From: a virus
Length of the DNA: 30,612 nt
Reading direction: 5' to 3' (one strand)
IMG/VR virus record: IMGVR_UViG_3300022542_001010
Location: 1-30,612 of that record
Below the pieces are notes generated by a model. The model did not search any database and was not told the DNA's origin. It was given only the letters and a program-made list of their open reading frames with translations. Each line of letters begins with the position of its first letter. Within the stretch, counting starts at the first letter, position 1. Shown in pieces: positions 1 through 4,773 of the stretch. The position numbers were made by a program, and so were the translations under genes.

Positions 1-5
1 ATAGA

Positions 6-107
6 ATGAAATATGAAAAGATTATGTTGTAAGAATATGGCAGCCATAATGTAAGAGATTTTAATAATCAATTCCTTTACACAAGTAAGAAAAAGTGGGA
101 TGAATAA
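6..107 (+). pseudogene. Short open frame broken by an in-frame ochre codon
   Basis: An ATG at 6-8 opens a frame that stops at TAA 30-32 after eight codons. The same frame then stays open to TAA 105-107 and encodes a plausible peptide ending YTSKKKWDE. The final TAA overlaps the ATG of the next gene (TAATG), the coupling style used throughout this genome, which argues that the downstream part is or was translated. There is no in-frame start after codon 9. It could be a gene with a nonsense mutation, the tail of a gene relocated by recombination, or chance. Large genes here end normally in TAA, so general ochre reassignment is unlikely. Confidence 0.3.
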
Positions 108-355
108 TGATATTTAAGAAAATAAGAGAATACATAGAAAAAAAGAATGAAGAAAAGAGAGAACTAGACGCGTGTTTTAAATGGACACCTCTAGCCGAAA
201 GAAACTATCACGCTGGTTATGAACAGGGTTTTAAAGATGGTTACGAACGGGGTTGGAATGATCGAGAGCTTAAATATGCAGATAAGTTATTAAAGGAAGA
301 ATATGAGAATCATGTATTTAAAAAGATAATCCAACCCCGCGCAATAAATAATTAA
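107..355 (+). CDS. Small protein with glycine-every-four motif, unknown function
   Basis: This is an 82-residue hydrophilic protein. Residues 1-24 are highly charged (KKIREYIEKKNEEKRE). Residues of about 37-53 read GYEQGFKDGYERGWNDR, with glycine every fourth position alternating with aromatics. That is the pattern called deca-GX3 in the Yae1 family and seen in many small phage proteins. A lysine-rich tail follows. The start at ATG 107 overlaps the stop of the preceding broken frame, and only a weak GGGA lies upstream. The same glycine periodicity recurs in two minus-strand genes of this window. Function is unknown; a helical packing or protein-binding role is inference only. Confidence 0.65.
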   Translation: MIFKKIREYIEKKNEEKRELDACFKWTPLAERNYHAGYEQGFKDGYERGWNDRELKYADKLLKEEYENHVFKKIIQPRAINN

Positions 356-376
356 CAATAACCAAGGAGACTAATT

Positions 377-384
377 ATGTAATG
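377..384 (+). promoter_or_regulatory. Start-stop element (ATG TAA) overlapping the next start codon
   Basis: An AAGGAG at 364-369 is followed 7 nt later by ATG TAA at 377-382. The last A of that stop begins the ATG (382-384) of the sigma-like gene, giving ATGTAATG. The Shine-Dalgarno is optimally spaced for the abortive ATG and about 12 nt from the real start. Ribosomes could load on the one-codon ORF and reinitiate, or stall, which would lower or tune expression of the downstream gene. The arrangement is seen; the regulatory effect is inferred. Confidence 0.35.
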
Positions 385-693
385 AAACTAACAGAGGAAC
401 TAATACTTGAAGCCTATAAACAAATAAGACTAACACTGATAAACCCTAAAACATCAAATAACAAACTCGCGAAAGAACTATATCAAAAGTATCATGTTGA
501 AACAGAAGACCTTATACAAGACCTTATATTATTATTTATGAAGCGTAAACATAAACCAATAAGAAACATGCCATCATATATTAATACATTTGTATACAGA
601 GCTCTATTAGATATAGCAAAGTATCATGGTAGACAGAAACGGATTGAGAAGAAACACTTGGTTGATATAGATGACCCTAAACTAAACATTTAG
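382..693 (+). CDS. Sigma-70 region 2-like protein lacking region 4
   Basis: This 103-residue protein resembles region 2 of ECF-type sigma factors. Residues of about 40-58 (ETEDLIQDLILLFMKRK) match the D-x-x-Q-(D/E)-x-(F/L) signature that binds the RNA polymerase clamp. PSYINTFVYRALLDIAK followed by basic GRQKRIEKK matches the end of region 2 (W-L/Y-x-I-A-x-N-x-x-x-D-x-x-R). Only about ten residues follow, so the region 4 helix-turn-helix that reads the -35 box is absent. Full ECF sigmas are usually 160-200 residues. It may modify host polymerase for viral promoters, act as a split sigma with a partner, or be an anti-sigma decoy. The assignment rests on pattern similarity only. Its start is preceded by the start-stop element at 377. 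Confidence 0.55.
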   Translation: MKLTEELILEAYKQIRLTLINPKTSNNKLAKELYQKYHVETEDLIQDLILLFMKRKHKPIRNMPSYINTFVYRALLDIAKYHGRQKRIEKKHLVDIDDPKLNI

Positions 694-997
694 TGATACT
701 GGACTATTCTTTATTAATACTAAACTAATGTTATTTTATACTATATTATTATACTAAAAGTCGTCTATATATTATATAGGGAAGTTTTCCAAGACTTACT
801 TGGGCAACCCTATTATTTCTTCATAGAATTGAGATTTAGCTTTATCCATAATTTTACGACATTTCCTTCCAGATAACTTTTCCCGAGTTATTGCAGCCTC
901 GTTCAGAGGCATAAAAGGACAACCACTTCTAGGATACGAATGTGGTCCTAATTCTGCAGAATTAAATACGAATACTAAATAATATAGGGGATAACAA
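694..997. other. Intergenic stretch without a confident gene
   Basis: The first about 90 bases are almost purely A/T and rich in TACTA/TATA words. A hairpin-like CCAAG-actta-CTTGG lies at 789-803. The remainder carries a possible minus-strand reading frame (796-912, open further upstream). No plus-strand gene or convincing promoter is visible. Confidence 0.4.
796..912 (-). CDS. Possible small minus-strand ORF or gene remnant
   Basis: An ATG at 912 (minus strand) gives 38 codons to TAA at 796-798. The peptide is basic and helical-looking (REKLSGRKCRKIMDKAKSQF, then YEEIIGLPK). The frame remains open upstream of the ATG, past position 1000, with coding-like sequence (AELGPHSYPRSGCPF), but no in-frame ATG or Shine-Dalgarno is seen there, and none precedes the 912 ATG either. 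It may be the 3-prime end of a decayed gene. It overlaps the upstream region of the plus-strand gene at 998, which has a good ribosome site. I do not recognise a family. Confidence 0.25.
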   Translation of the reverse strand: MPLNEAAITREKLSGRKCRKIMDKAKSQFYEEIIGLPK

Positions 998-1198
998 GTG
1001 AAACAGAATAGATCTGTTAGAAGAGTAAAATATAGAGTTATAACGGTGCCATTTGATTCATCTGATGAGGGACTAACGGAAGCATTAATGTCCCAAGCAT
1101 CTGAAAAACTTGAAGCTTATAGATATGAACTTCATTCAATGCATCAAATTGAAGGAAGAGGATTAGTCTTAATTTTCTGGCGTAATTTTAAGACATAG
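998..1198 (+). CDS. Small hypothetical protein, DUF4177-like in pattern
   Basis: This is a 66-residue protein starting at GTG 998, with AGGGG 7 nt upstream. It has a basic N-terminus, then a strand-helix-strand-looking core: YRVITVPFD, a helix around LTEALMSQASEKLEAYRYEL, and a final GRGLVLIFWR strand. The order strand, long helix, strand ending in (L/V)IFWR or FKR resembles the short DUF4177 family, but this is shape similarity only. The word gagggactaac occurs inside the gene (around 1067) and again in the direct repeat that follows the stop. Function is unknown. Confidence 0.55.
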   Translation: MKQNRSVRRVKYRVITVPFDSSDEGLTEALMSQASEKLEAYRYELHSMHQIEGRGLVLIFWRNFKT

Positions 1199-1245
1199 GG
1201 ACCAACGAGGGACTAACAGAGAAGGGACCAACGAGGGACTAACAG
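1198..1245 (+). repeat. Two 22-bp direct repeats just after the stop codon
   Basis: Identical 22-bp copies lie at 1198-1219 and 1224-1245, separated by 4 bases. The core accaacgagggacta (1201-1215, 1227-1241) recurs with one change at 9832-9846, between the capsid gene and the next mini-gene. The repeat contains the Shine-Dalgarno-like GAGGG but is not followed by a start codon here. It could be a protein- or RNA-binding site; its function is unknown. Confidence 0.6.
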
Positions 1246-1375
1246 GGTTATTATAAATTTATGAGGAATTAACTTTATTAATCTTTTTTTTATTAATTTC
1301 AATTACTTAATTAATTTAATTTTTTGTAGGTAACGGGGTGACGAGAAAAGTCGACCCAGGAGAGATAAATTTTGT

Positions 1376-1399
1376 GGCGCCAGCTAATTTACTGGCGCC
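1376..1399 (-). terminator. Hairpin terminator of the minus-strand operon
   Basis: A perfect 8-bp GC-rich stem GGCGCCAG (1376-1383) pairs with CTGGCGCC (1392-1399) around an 8-nt loop. It lies just past the stop of the last minus-strand gene (1405). Downstream on the minus strand is acaaaattta, so the U-tract is poor. It could work in both directions, since the plus strand shows tgtgtttaattta. Confidence 0.6.
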
Positions 1400-1404
1400 T
1401 GTGT

Positions 1405-1563
1405 TTAATTTAATAGATCTAGTATGAACTCTGTTGCATCTTTTTGACCGACCAAATAATTCATAACCATGTTATCTGGTATGGTGTCGTCAGCTTTTTC
1501 TTTTTTACTGTCAATTCGACCAGTCAGATAAATCAAAAGTTGTTCAACTTTTTCAATACCCAT
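1405..1563 (-). CDS. Small hypothetical protein, last gene of minus operon
   Basis: This is 52 residues, acidic overall, starting at an ATG (1563) that overlaps the stop of the upstream gene in a TAATG arrangement. It opens with MGIEKVEQLLIYLTGRID, likely an amphipathic helix, then a charged linker (KKEKADD), and ends in a second helix (KDATEFILDLLN). The two-helix layout would suit a small protein-protein interaction module, but no family is recognised. It is co-transcribed and probably translationally coupled with the gene at 1712, and is followed by the hairpin at 1376-1399. Confidence 0.55.
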   Translation of the reverse strand: MGIEKVEQLLIYLTGRIDSKKEKADDTIPDNMVMNYLVGQKDATEFILDLLN

Positions 1564-1712
1564 TAATTTACCCCCTCTTTAATCATACTTTCCGAGTCTT
1601 CTTTTGCTTTATTATATCCATGGGTGTAAGCGTCATCGTAAGCGTCTGTGTAACCATCATCATAATCTTTTGATTCCAACCTTCTTTTTAACTGTTTCTC
1701 ATCCTTTGTCAT
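1563..1712 (-). CDS. Small glycine/tyrosine-periodic protein, unknown function
   Basis: This 49-residue protein starts at ATG 1712 with AAAGGAG upstream (minus strand). It begins MTKDEKQLKRRLESKDY. Its centre, DDGYTDAYDDAYTHGYNKA, has a G/A-Y pair every four residues, the same periodicity as the proteins at 107 and 2373. Its stop overlaps the start of the next gene (TAATG), and it begins 3 nt after the stop of the NUMOD3 gene. The clean ribosome site and tight packing support expression. Function is unknown. Confidence 0.6.
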   Translation of the reverse strand: MTKDEKQLKRRLESKDYDDGYTDAYDDAYTHGYNKAKEDSESMIKEGVN

Positions 1713-1714
1713 TA

Positions 1715-1897
1715 TTATATTCTCCTTTCTTGATTAAGATTATTTTTGATTCTATTTTCGTTAAATCGTTTTACACCTTCACTAATTTTTAGTTTGGTTT
1801 CTTCAGAGTGTTTATACCCTGTTTTTGATTCACTGATTGCTTTTTTAGAACTTTCTTTCATTCTGAAATTTTTGGGTCTTCCGACTAATTGTTTCAC
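1715..1897 (-). CDS. Stand-alone NUMOD3 DNA-binding motif protein
   Basis: This is a 60-residue basic protein. I place its start at GTG 1897 because a strong GGAGG with 8-nt spacing precedes it; a longer frame from 1966 has no such site. After VGRPKNF come two copies of the NUMOD3 pattern: ESSKKAISESKTGY and HSEETKLKISEGVKRF. NUMOD3 helices bind DNA in the C-terminal part of GIY-YIG and HNH homing endonucleases. No nuclease domain is present here or nearby, so this is either a remnant of a homing endonuclease or a stand-alone DNA-binding protein, possibly regulatory. The strong ribosome site argues that it is still translated. It follows a leader rich in hairpins. Confidence 0.65.
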   Translation of the reverse strand: MKQLVGRPKNFRMKESSKKAISESKTGYKHSEETKLKISEGVKRFNENRIKNNLNQERRI

Positions 1898-1939
1898 TTT
1901 AATCACCTCCTTTAAGGTAGATTGTGTAATTCGACTTTT

Positions 1940-2028
1940 GTGCGGATTAAGTATGCAAGAACTCACCGCACTTTTAAAACTACCTGATGGAACTACAGGT
2001 TGTGCGAGATTATTATTTCAAATCTCGC
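1940..2028 (-). promoter_or_regulatory. Leader with three hairpins upstream of the NUMOD3 gene
   Basis: On the minus strand, between the stop at 2053 and the start at 1897, three inverted repeats follow each other: an 8-bp stem GCGAGATT/AATCTCGC (2004-2011 with 2021-2028), a 5-bp stem ACCTG/CAGGT (1982-1986 with 1996-2000), and a 6-bp stem GTGCGG/CCGCAC (1940-1945 with 1966-1971). The first two have 9-nt loops. None is followed by a good U-tract. The leader could be an attenuator, a binding site for a small protein, or what is left of an intron. It matches no riboswitch I know. Confidence 0.4.
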
Positions 2029-2052
2029 GTAATAATTATTTTCCTATTTTAA

Positions 2053-2373
2053 TTATTCAACTAAGAATTTGTAATTCATTTTATCACCATTATCAAATCC
2101 GATAGTTTGTCCTGATTTAGCACAGTTTCTAACAGCATTAAGACACATCTCGAAACTGTCTTCTTCATCATAATTTATCTCAACTGTAATGATTTTCTTT
2201 TGCTTTAATTTAGGTCTGTCCCAACTGTCATAAAGGGTGTTTCCGGTTTTGGCTGTTCCTGCTTTTAGTCCAGATATGTTTCCACTTTTGTATCCGTCTT
2301 CAAATCCTACTTTCTTTCCATCATTCAGTCCATACCAGTAACCTTCTTTATTTCTTCTTTCTTCTGTTGTCAT
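2053..2373 (-). CDS. Glycine-periodic (deca-GX3-like) small protein
   Basis: This 106-residue protein starts at ATG 2373 after AAAAGGAG with good spacing. Residues of about 11-38 carry GYWYGLNDGKKVGFEDGY, continuing GNISGLKAG: glycine at every fourth residue for about seven turns, the deca-GX3 pattern of the Yae1 family. The C-terminal half (IITVEINYDEEDSFEMC to KFLVE) looks like a small mixed alpha/beta domain with two cysteines. It is the second gene of the leftward operon, and the 8-bp hairpin at 2004-2028 lies beyond its stop. Its role is unknown; the repeated occurrence of the motif in this phage suggests a family with interacting partners. Confidence 0.65.
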   Translation of the reverse strand: MTTEERRNKEGYWYGLNDGKKVGFEDGYKSGNISGLKAGTAKTGNTLYDSWDRPKLKQKKIITVEINYDEEDSFEMCLNAVRNCAKSGQTIGFDNGDKMNYKFLVE

Positions 2374-2399
2374 TTTTTAAATCTCCTTTTGGTTTTATT

Positions 2400-2540
2400 T
2401 TATTTCCATCTTTTTAATAGTTCAGGGTCTGTTTCTTCGATAATTCTTTCTCTCAATTCTTCTATGTTTTCATGTAAAATTTCATAACACAGACATTCTA
2501 TTTCTTTTTGTTGGTATTCTATAATTTCATCTTTTGTCAT
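2400..2540 (-). CDS. Small charged helical protein, first gene of minus operon
   Basis: This 46-residue protein (starting MTKDEIIEYQQKEIECLCYE) is rich in Glu and Lys and probably wholly helical. Its start at ATG 2540 is preceded by AAGGTGGTGAT. It opens with MTKDE, as does the gene at 1712, and sits 26 nt upstream of the gene at 2373. It is the first gene of the leftward operon, next to the long non-coding region that should hold its promoter. No family is recognised. Confidence 0.55.
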   Translation of the reverse strand: MTKDEIIEYQQKEIECLCYEILHENIEELRERIIEETDPELLKRWK

Positions 2541-2637
2541 TCAAATCACCACCTTCTGTTTTATTTAACTTCCCCTCTACTTTAAATAGGGGTTACATTA
2601 ATAATAATAAAACATACCTAACTTATTGATATCTTTA

Positions 2638-2643
2638 ATTATA
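2638..2643 (-). promoter_or_regulatory. Possible -10 box for the leftward operon
   Basis: The minus strand has a perfect TATAAT about 100 nt upstream of the first leftward gene (start 2540). No good -35 hexamer is found 16-18 nt further upstream. In such AT-rich DNA a lone TATAAT may be chance. Confidence 0.22.
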
Positions 2644-3278
2644 TACTACTTTAACACTAATACCTGAATTCCTAAACCCCCAATCCATAGGGGTCGAAGT
2701 TAGTATTTGTAATTGGAATCAATAGTTACGGCCCATTTTCTTTGTAAACCGTTGATACTCTAACATCTACGAGGATTTGCGGTCGCGACACTACAAAAAA
2801 ATATTTTTGATTATTTCCAATTTCTTTAATTATTTTTTACAATTTACAATTACAAAAGAGCCAAAAGTCTACCAAACAACATTTTTCTCGCGCGGAAGAA
2901 AATATCGCTAAAAGTTCCAAACTCATTGAACAAGTAACTACTAATAGTAAAAGAGTAACAATAACAATATAACTACCACTATTACTCTAACCTACAAAGA
3001 GATTAACTCAACTCTCTATGTAACAAATAACAACTTTAAATTAATACAACGCACTCTAACTACCCTTAGTTTTTACGCTACACGCCACAACAGCTACACT
3101 GTATTTCTACACTACACTGCTTTATTTATGCTATACCTACACCATACCTACATTATGCTATGCTATACCTACACTACATTATTATTATGTAATACAACGG
3201 TCGTCATACATCCGCATATCTGTAGGTCTTACAACATAATAATAATAGTATAGTAATAATATAATCTATATATCTTAG

Positions 3279-3431
3279 TGTAGTATCAATAACATATCTT
3301 GTGTATGCTCTCAGAGGCCTCTCATTATACTAATGTAATACCTATCTATACTAATGTAGTATCAAGCTCATATACGCGCTCTCAGAGCTTCTCAGAGGGT
3401 ATTATGTAATACTAAACTAATGTAGTATTAA
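3279..3431 (+). repeat. Degenerate tandem repeats with internal palindromes
   Basis: The word tgtagtatcaa begins units at 3279 and 3355, and tgtagtattaa at 3421, giving spacings of 76 and 66 bases. Each of the first two units also holds ctctcagag (3308-3316 and 3379-3387), a TAATGTAATAC or TATGTAATAC word, and a closing actaa. Local palindromes are AGAGGCCTCT (3313-3322) and GCTCTcAGAGC (3378-3388). The ordered recurrence of several words in the same sequence argues for a duplicated functional block, such as iterons or operator sites. Confidence 0.5.
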
Positions 3432-3684
3432 TACTATACTATATTAACAAGGTTAGCCCTACTTAAATATGATGATACTATTCTATTATACTATACTATT
3501 GTTGACACTCGTACCTACCAGCAAACCCGCGGCCGGGGCTTCAGCAGCTCTATCCACCTGTAATTTCAGTAAGTTAGTAAGTGGGTTATATCATTACATA
3601 TTATCAATAGTATCATGGTCAAATACCCTTTTTATAGGGGGTAAATACTTTTTTCTATACTATATCTATTATGTAAGACAAAAC

Positions 3685-3706
3685 TCGCAGACGCACGGTT
3701 CTGCGA
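3685..3706 (-). other. Hairpin beside a minus-strand Shine-Dalgarno and ATG-TGA
   Basis: A perfect 7-bp stem TCGCAGA/TCTGCGA (3685-3691, 3700-3706) has an 8-nt loop. On the minus strand it is followed by gttttgtctt, terminator-like. Just upstream on the same strand is GGAGGAG (near 3722-3728), then ATG TGA at 3715-3710. A GTG at 3713 opens a 14-codon frame containing CVCEFC and ending at 3669. It could be a leader peptide with an attenuator; there is no proof of transcription. Confidence 0.3.
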
Positions 3707-3817
3707 TGGTCACATCAAAAACTCCTCCTAACACTATGGTACTGTAGTGTTTGCATTCTGTAGTGGTATGTAAGCTAGGGGTAATCATTACATATTCTTA
3801 CTTTGGAGGTCACCCAT

Positions 3818-3859
3818 ATGACATTTTTTCGCCGCGCAAAGAAATATTACACTCGATAG
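3818..3859 (+). CDS. Thirteen-codon basic mini-ORF with strong Shine-Dalgarno
   Basis: GGAGGT at 3805-3810 lies exactly 7 nt before ATG 3818, one of the best ribosome sites in the window. The frame encodes MTFFRRAKKYYTR and stops at TAG 3857-3859. Such a short, basic, aromatic peptide could be a leader peptide or a tiny DNA- or membrane-binding product. Alternatively the ribosome site belongs to a gene since deleted. No partner gene directly follows. Confidence 0.35.
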   Translation: MTFFRRAKKYYTR

Positions 3860-4083
3860 TAATACTATATTATATAATAATATAATACTAATAGTGTTGG
3901 ATTATACTACACTACATTTATCTACACATGCTGCATTATATTTCTACACTACAGCTAAGCTACACTAAGTTTATTTATATGTTATACTATACTACTAACT
4001 ATTGGATCGATTCAGATCGAACTTCTTATATGCCATAATGGTCACTGTAAAAATTTTTGCGGGTTTTTCCATAGCGGTATAAA

Positions 4084-4095
4084 ATAGTATACTAT
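4084..4095. promoter_or_regulatory. 12-bp palindrome, possible operator
   Basis: ATAGTATACTAT is a perfect palindrome located about 20 bases upstream of the putative -35 box of the structural operon. Related TAGTATA/TACTATA words are common throughout the neighbouring non-coding DNA, so specificity is uncertain. Confidence 0.3.
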
Positions 4096-4113
4096 AAAAT
4101 AGTTTAATCTTAT

Positions 4114-4142
4114 TTGTATAAAATCACATAGAATAATATAGT
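4114..4142 (+). promoter_or_regulatory. Putative promoter of the packaging/structural operon
   Basis: TTGTAT (4114-4119) and TATAGT (4137-4142) are separated by exactly 17 bases. The -10 matches the sigma-70 consensus at 5 of 6 positions and the -35 at 3 of 6. The implied transcript would start about 85 nt upstream of the first gene (4233). Late phage genes may instead depend on a phage factor. Confidence 0.4.
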
Positions 4143-4232
4143 TTTAATACATAGTTATTTACTCTGTAAATCACTTAAAGAGATTTTGTTTCACAAAGTA
4201 TCTCAGTATCACAATAAATAGGGGAGAAAAAC

Positions 4233-4445
4233 ATGAACGAAAAGATAAAATTAGCAATATCACAGTATACAATAGAAATTTTAATATCAGTATTGAATAA
4301 GCAAAATCCCGAATTAGTATCTCAGAAGGTTTTTGAATTAACCAGTCATATTGAAACTATCATAGAACAATTTGATATAGATAAAACCACAACAATAAAT
4401 GATATAACATTTGGTGAAGAAGGTAAAATTGAAGAAAAAAGTTAA
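4233..4445 (+). CDS. Small hypothetical protein upstream of terminase
   Basis: This is a 70-residue acidic protein starting at ATG 4233 behind a clear GGGGAGA. Residues 1-50 look like two amphipathic helices (IKLAISQYTIEILISVLNKQ and FELTSHIETIIEQFDI), followed by an acidic tail (FGEEGKIEEKS). It is the first gene of the structural operon, and its 3-prime end overlaps the putative small terminase. No family is recognised. A role in packaging is suggested only by position. Confidence 0.6.
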   Translation: MNEKIKLAISQYTIEILISVLNKQNPELVSQKVFELTSHIETIIEQFDIDKTTTINDITFGEEGKIEEKS

Positions 4446-4773
4446 TCCAAAAAGCATAGAAAACCTTAAAAAAGGTAGTTCAGGTAATTTATATGATGCT
4501 CGTAAGGCTAAAGAAGCTGAAAAGTGGAATGAACTTATGGATGTTGATGCACAACTTGTAGAATTACATAGGATGGGGATGAGATTTTTGCGCGGGCATA
4601 GAAAGTTTACTAAAGACCAAGCTACTGTTTGGGGTAAGATGTTTGAAAAATTGGCTGATAAAGTTTTACCGACAGCTAAAATCCAAGTTGATAATAATAA
4701 GACTATAACAATAAAGGTGAAAAAACCAAATGAACATAGAGATAGACCTGACGGAACTGAAGGAAGCGACTAA
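4429..4773 (+). CDS. Putative terminase small subunit
   Basis: This protein is about 114 residues if it begins at TTG 4429, preceded by AGAAGG with 5-nt spacing. Alternative starts at TTG 4411 or GTG 4414 lack such a site. It has a very basic N-terminus (KKKVNPKSIENLKKG), a helical middle (about residues 25-85) and a lysine-rich C-terminus. The call rests on position: it lies directly before and overlaps TerL, where the small subunit that recognises the packaging site normally sits. I cannot point to a clear helix-turn-helix, and the protein is on the short side, so another packaging-associated role remains possible. Confidence 0.5.
   Translation: MKKKVNPKSIENLKKGSSGNLYDARKAKEAEKWNELMDVDAQLVELHRMGMRFLRGHRKFTKDQATVWGKMFEKLADKVLPTAKIQVDNNKTITIKVKKPNEHRDRPDGTEGSD

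Larger units (their letters stand above)
2541..4232. other. About 1.7 kb repeat-rich, largely non-coding control region
   Basis: No convincing gene of normal size is present on either strand. The region lies between the leftward early operon and the rightward packaging genes. The plus strand is G-poor from about 2820 to 3190 and rich in ctacac/tacacta words. The 14-base atttctacactaca occurs near 3103 and again near 3937. Hairpin-forming CCCC/GGGG pairs lie at 2572-2592 and 2676-2694. There are palindromes GTCGCGAC (2782-2789), GTAATcATTAC (3781-3791) and ATAGTATACTAT (4084-4095), and degenerate tandem repeats at 3279-3431. A GC-rich island (3524-3540) stands out. Position and composition suit a replication origin, a cos/pac site beside the terminase genes, or a divergent regulatory region; the sequence does not decide between them. 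Confidence 0.6.

Noticed and set aside
1347-1434. Short plus-strand frame from a GTG reading through the terminator hairpin
   Set aside because: It has no good ribosome site, and it overlaps the end of the minus-strand operon and its terminator.
1746-2105. Plus-strand frame of 119 codons
   Set aside because: It lies antisense to the NUMOD3 and glycine-motif genes, which have strong ribosome sites, and it has none itself.
2900-2990. Minus-strand frame of about 29 codons in the G-poor region
   Set aside because: No ribosome site and no coding-like pattern.
3469-3747. A 92-codon plus-strand frame with hydrophobic stretches in the non-coding region
   Set aside because: No Shine-Dalgarno at a proper distance (AAGG is about 15 nt away), the composition is that of AT-rich translated non-coding DNA, and it crosses a hairpin and a GC island. 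Left as non-coding.
4002-4070. Terminator-like gcgggttttt near 4059
   Set aside because: No matching upstream stem arm was found, so it is not a supported hairpin terminator.
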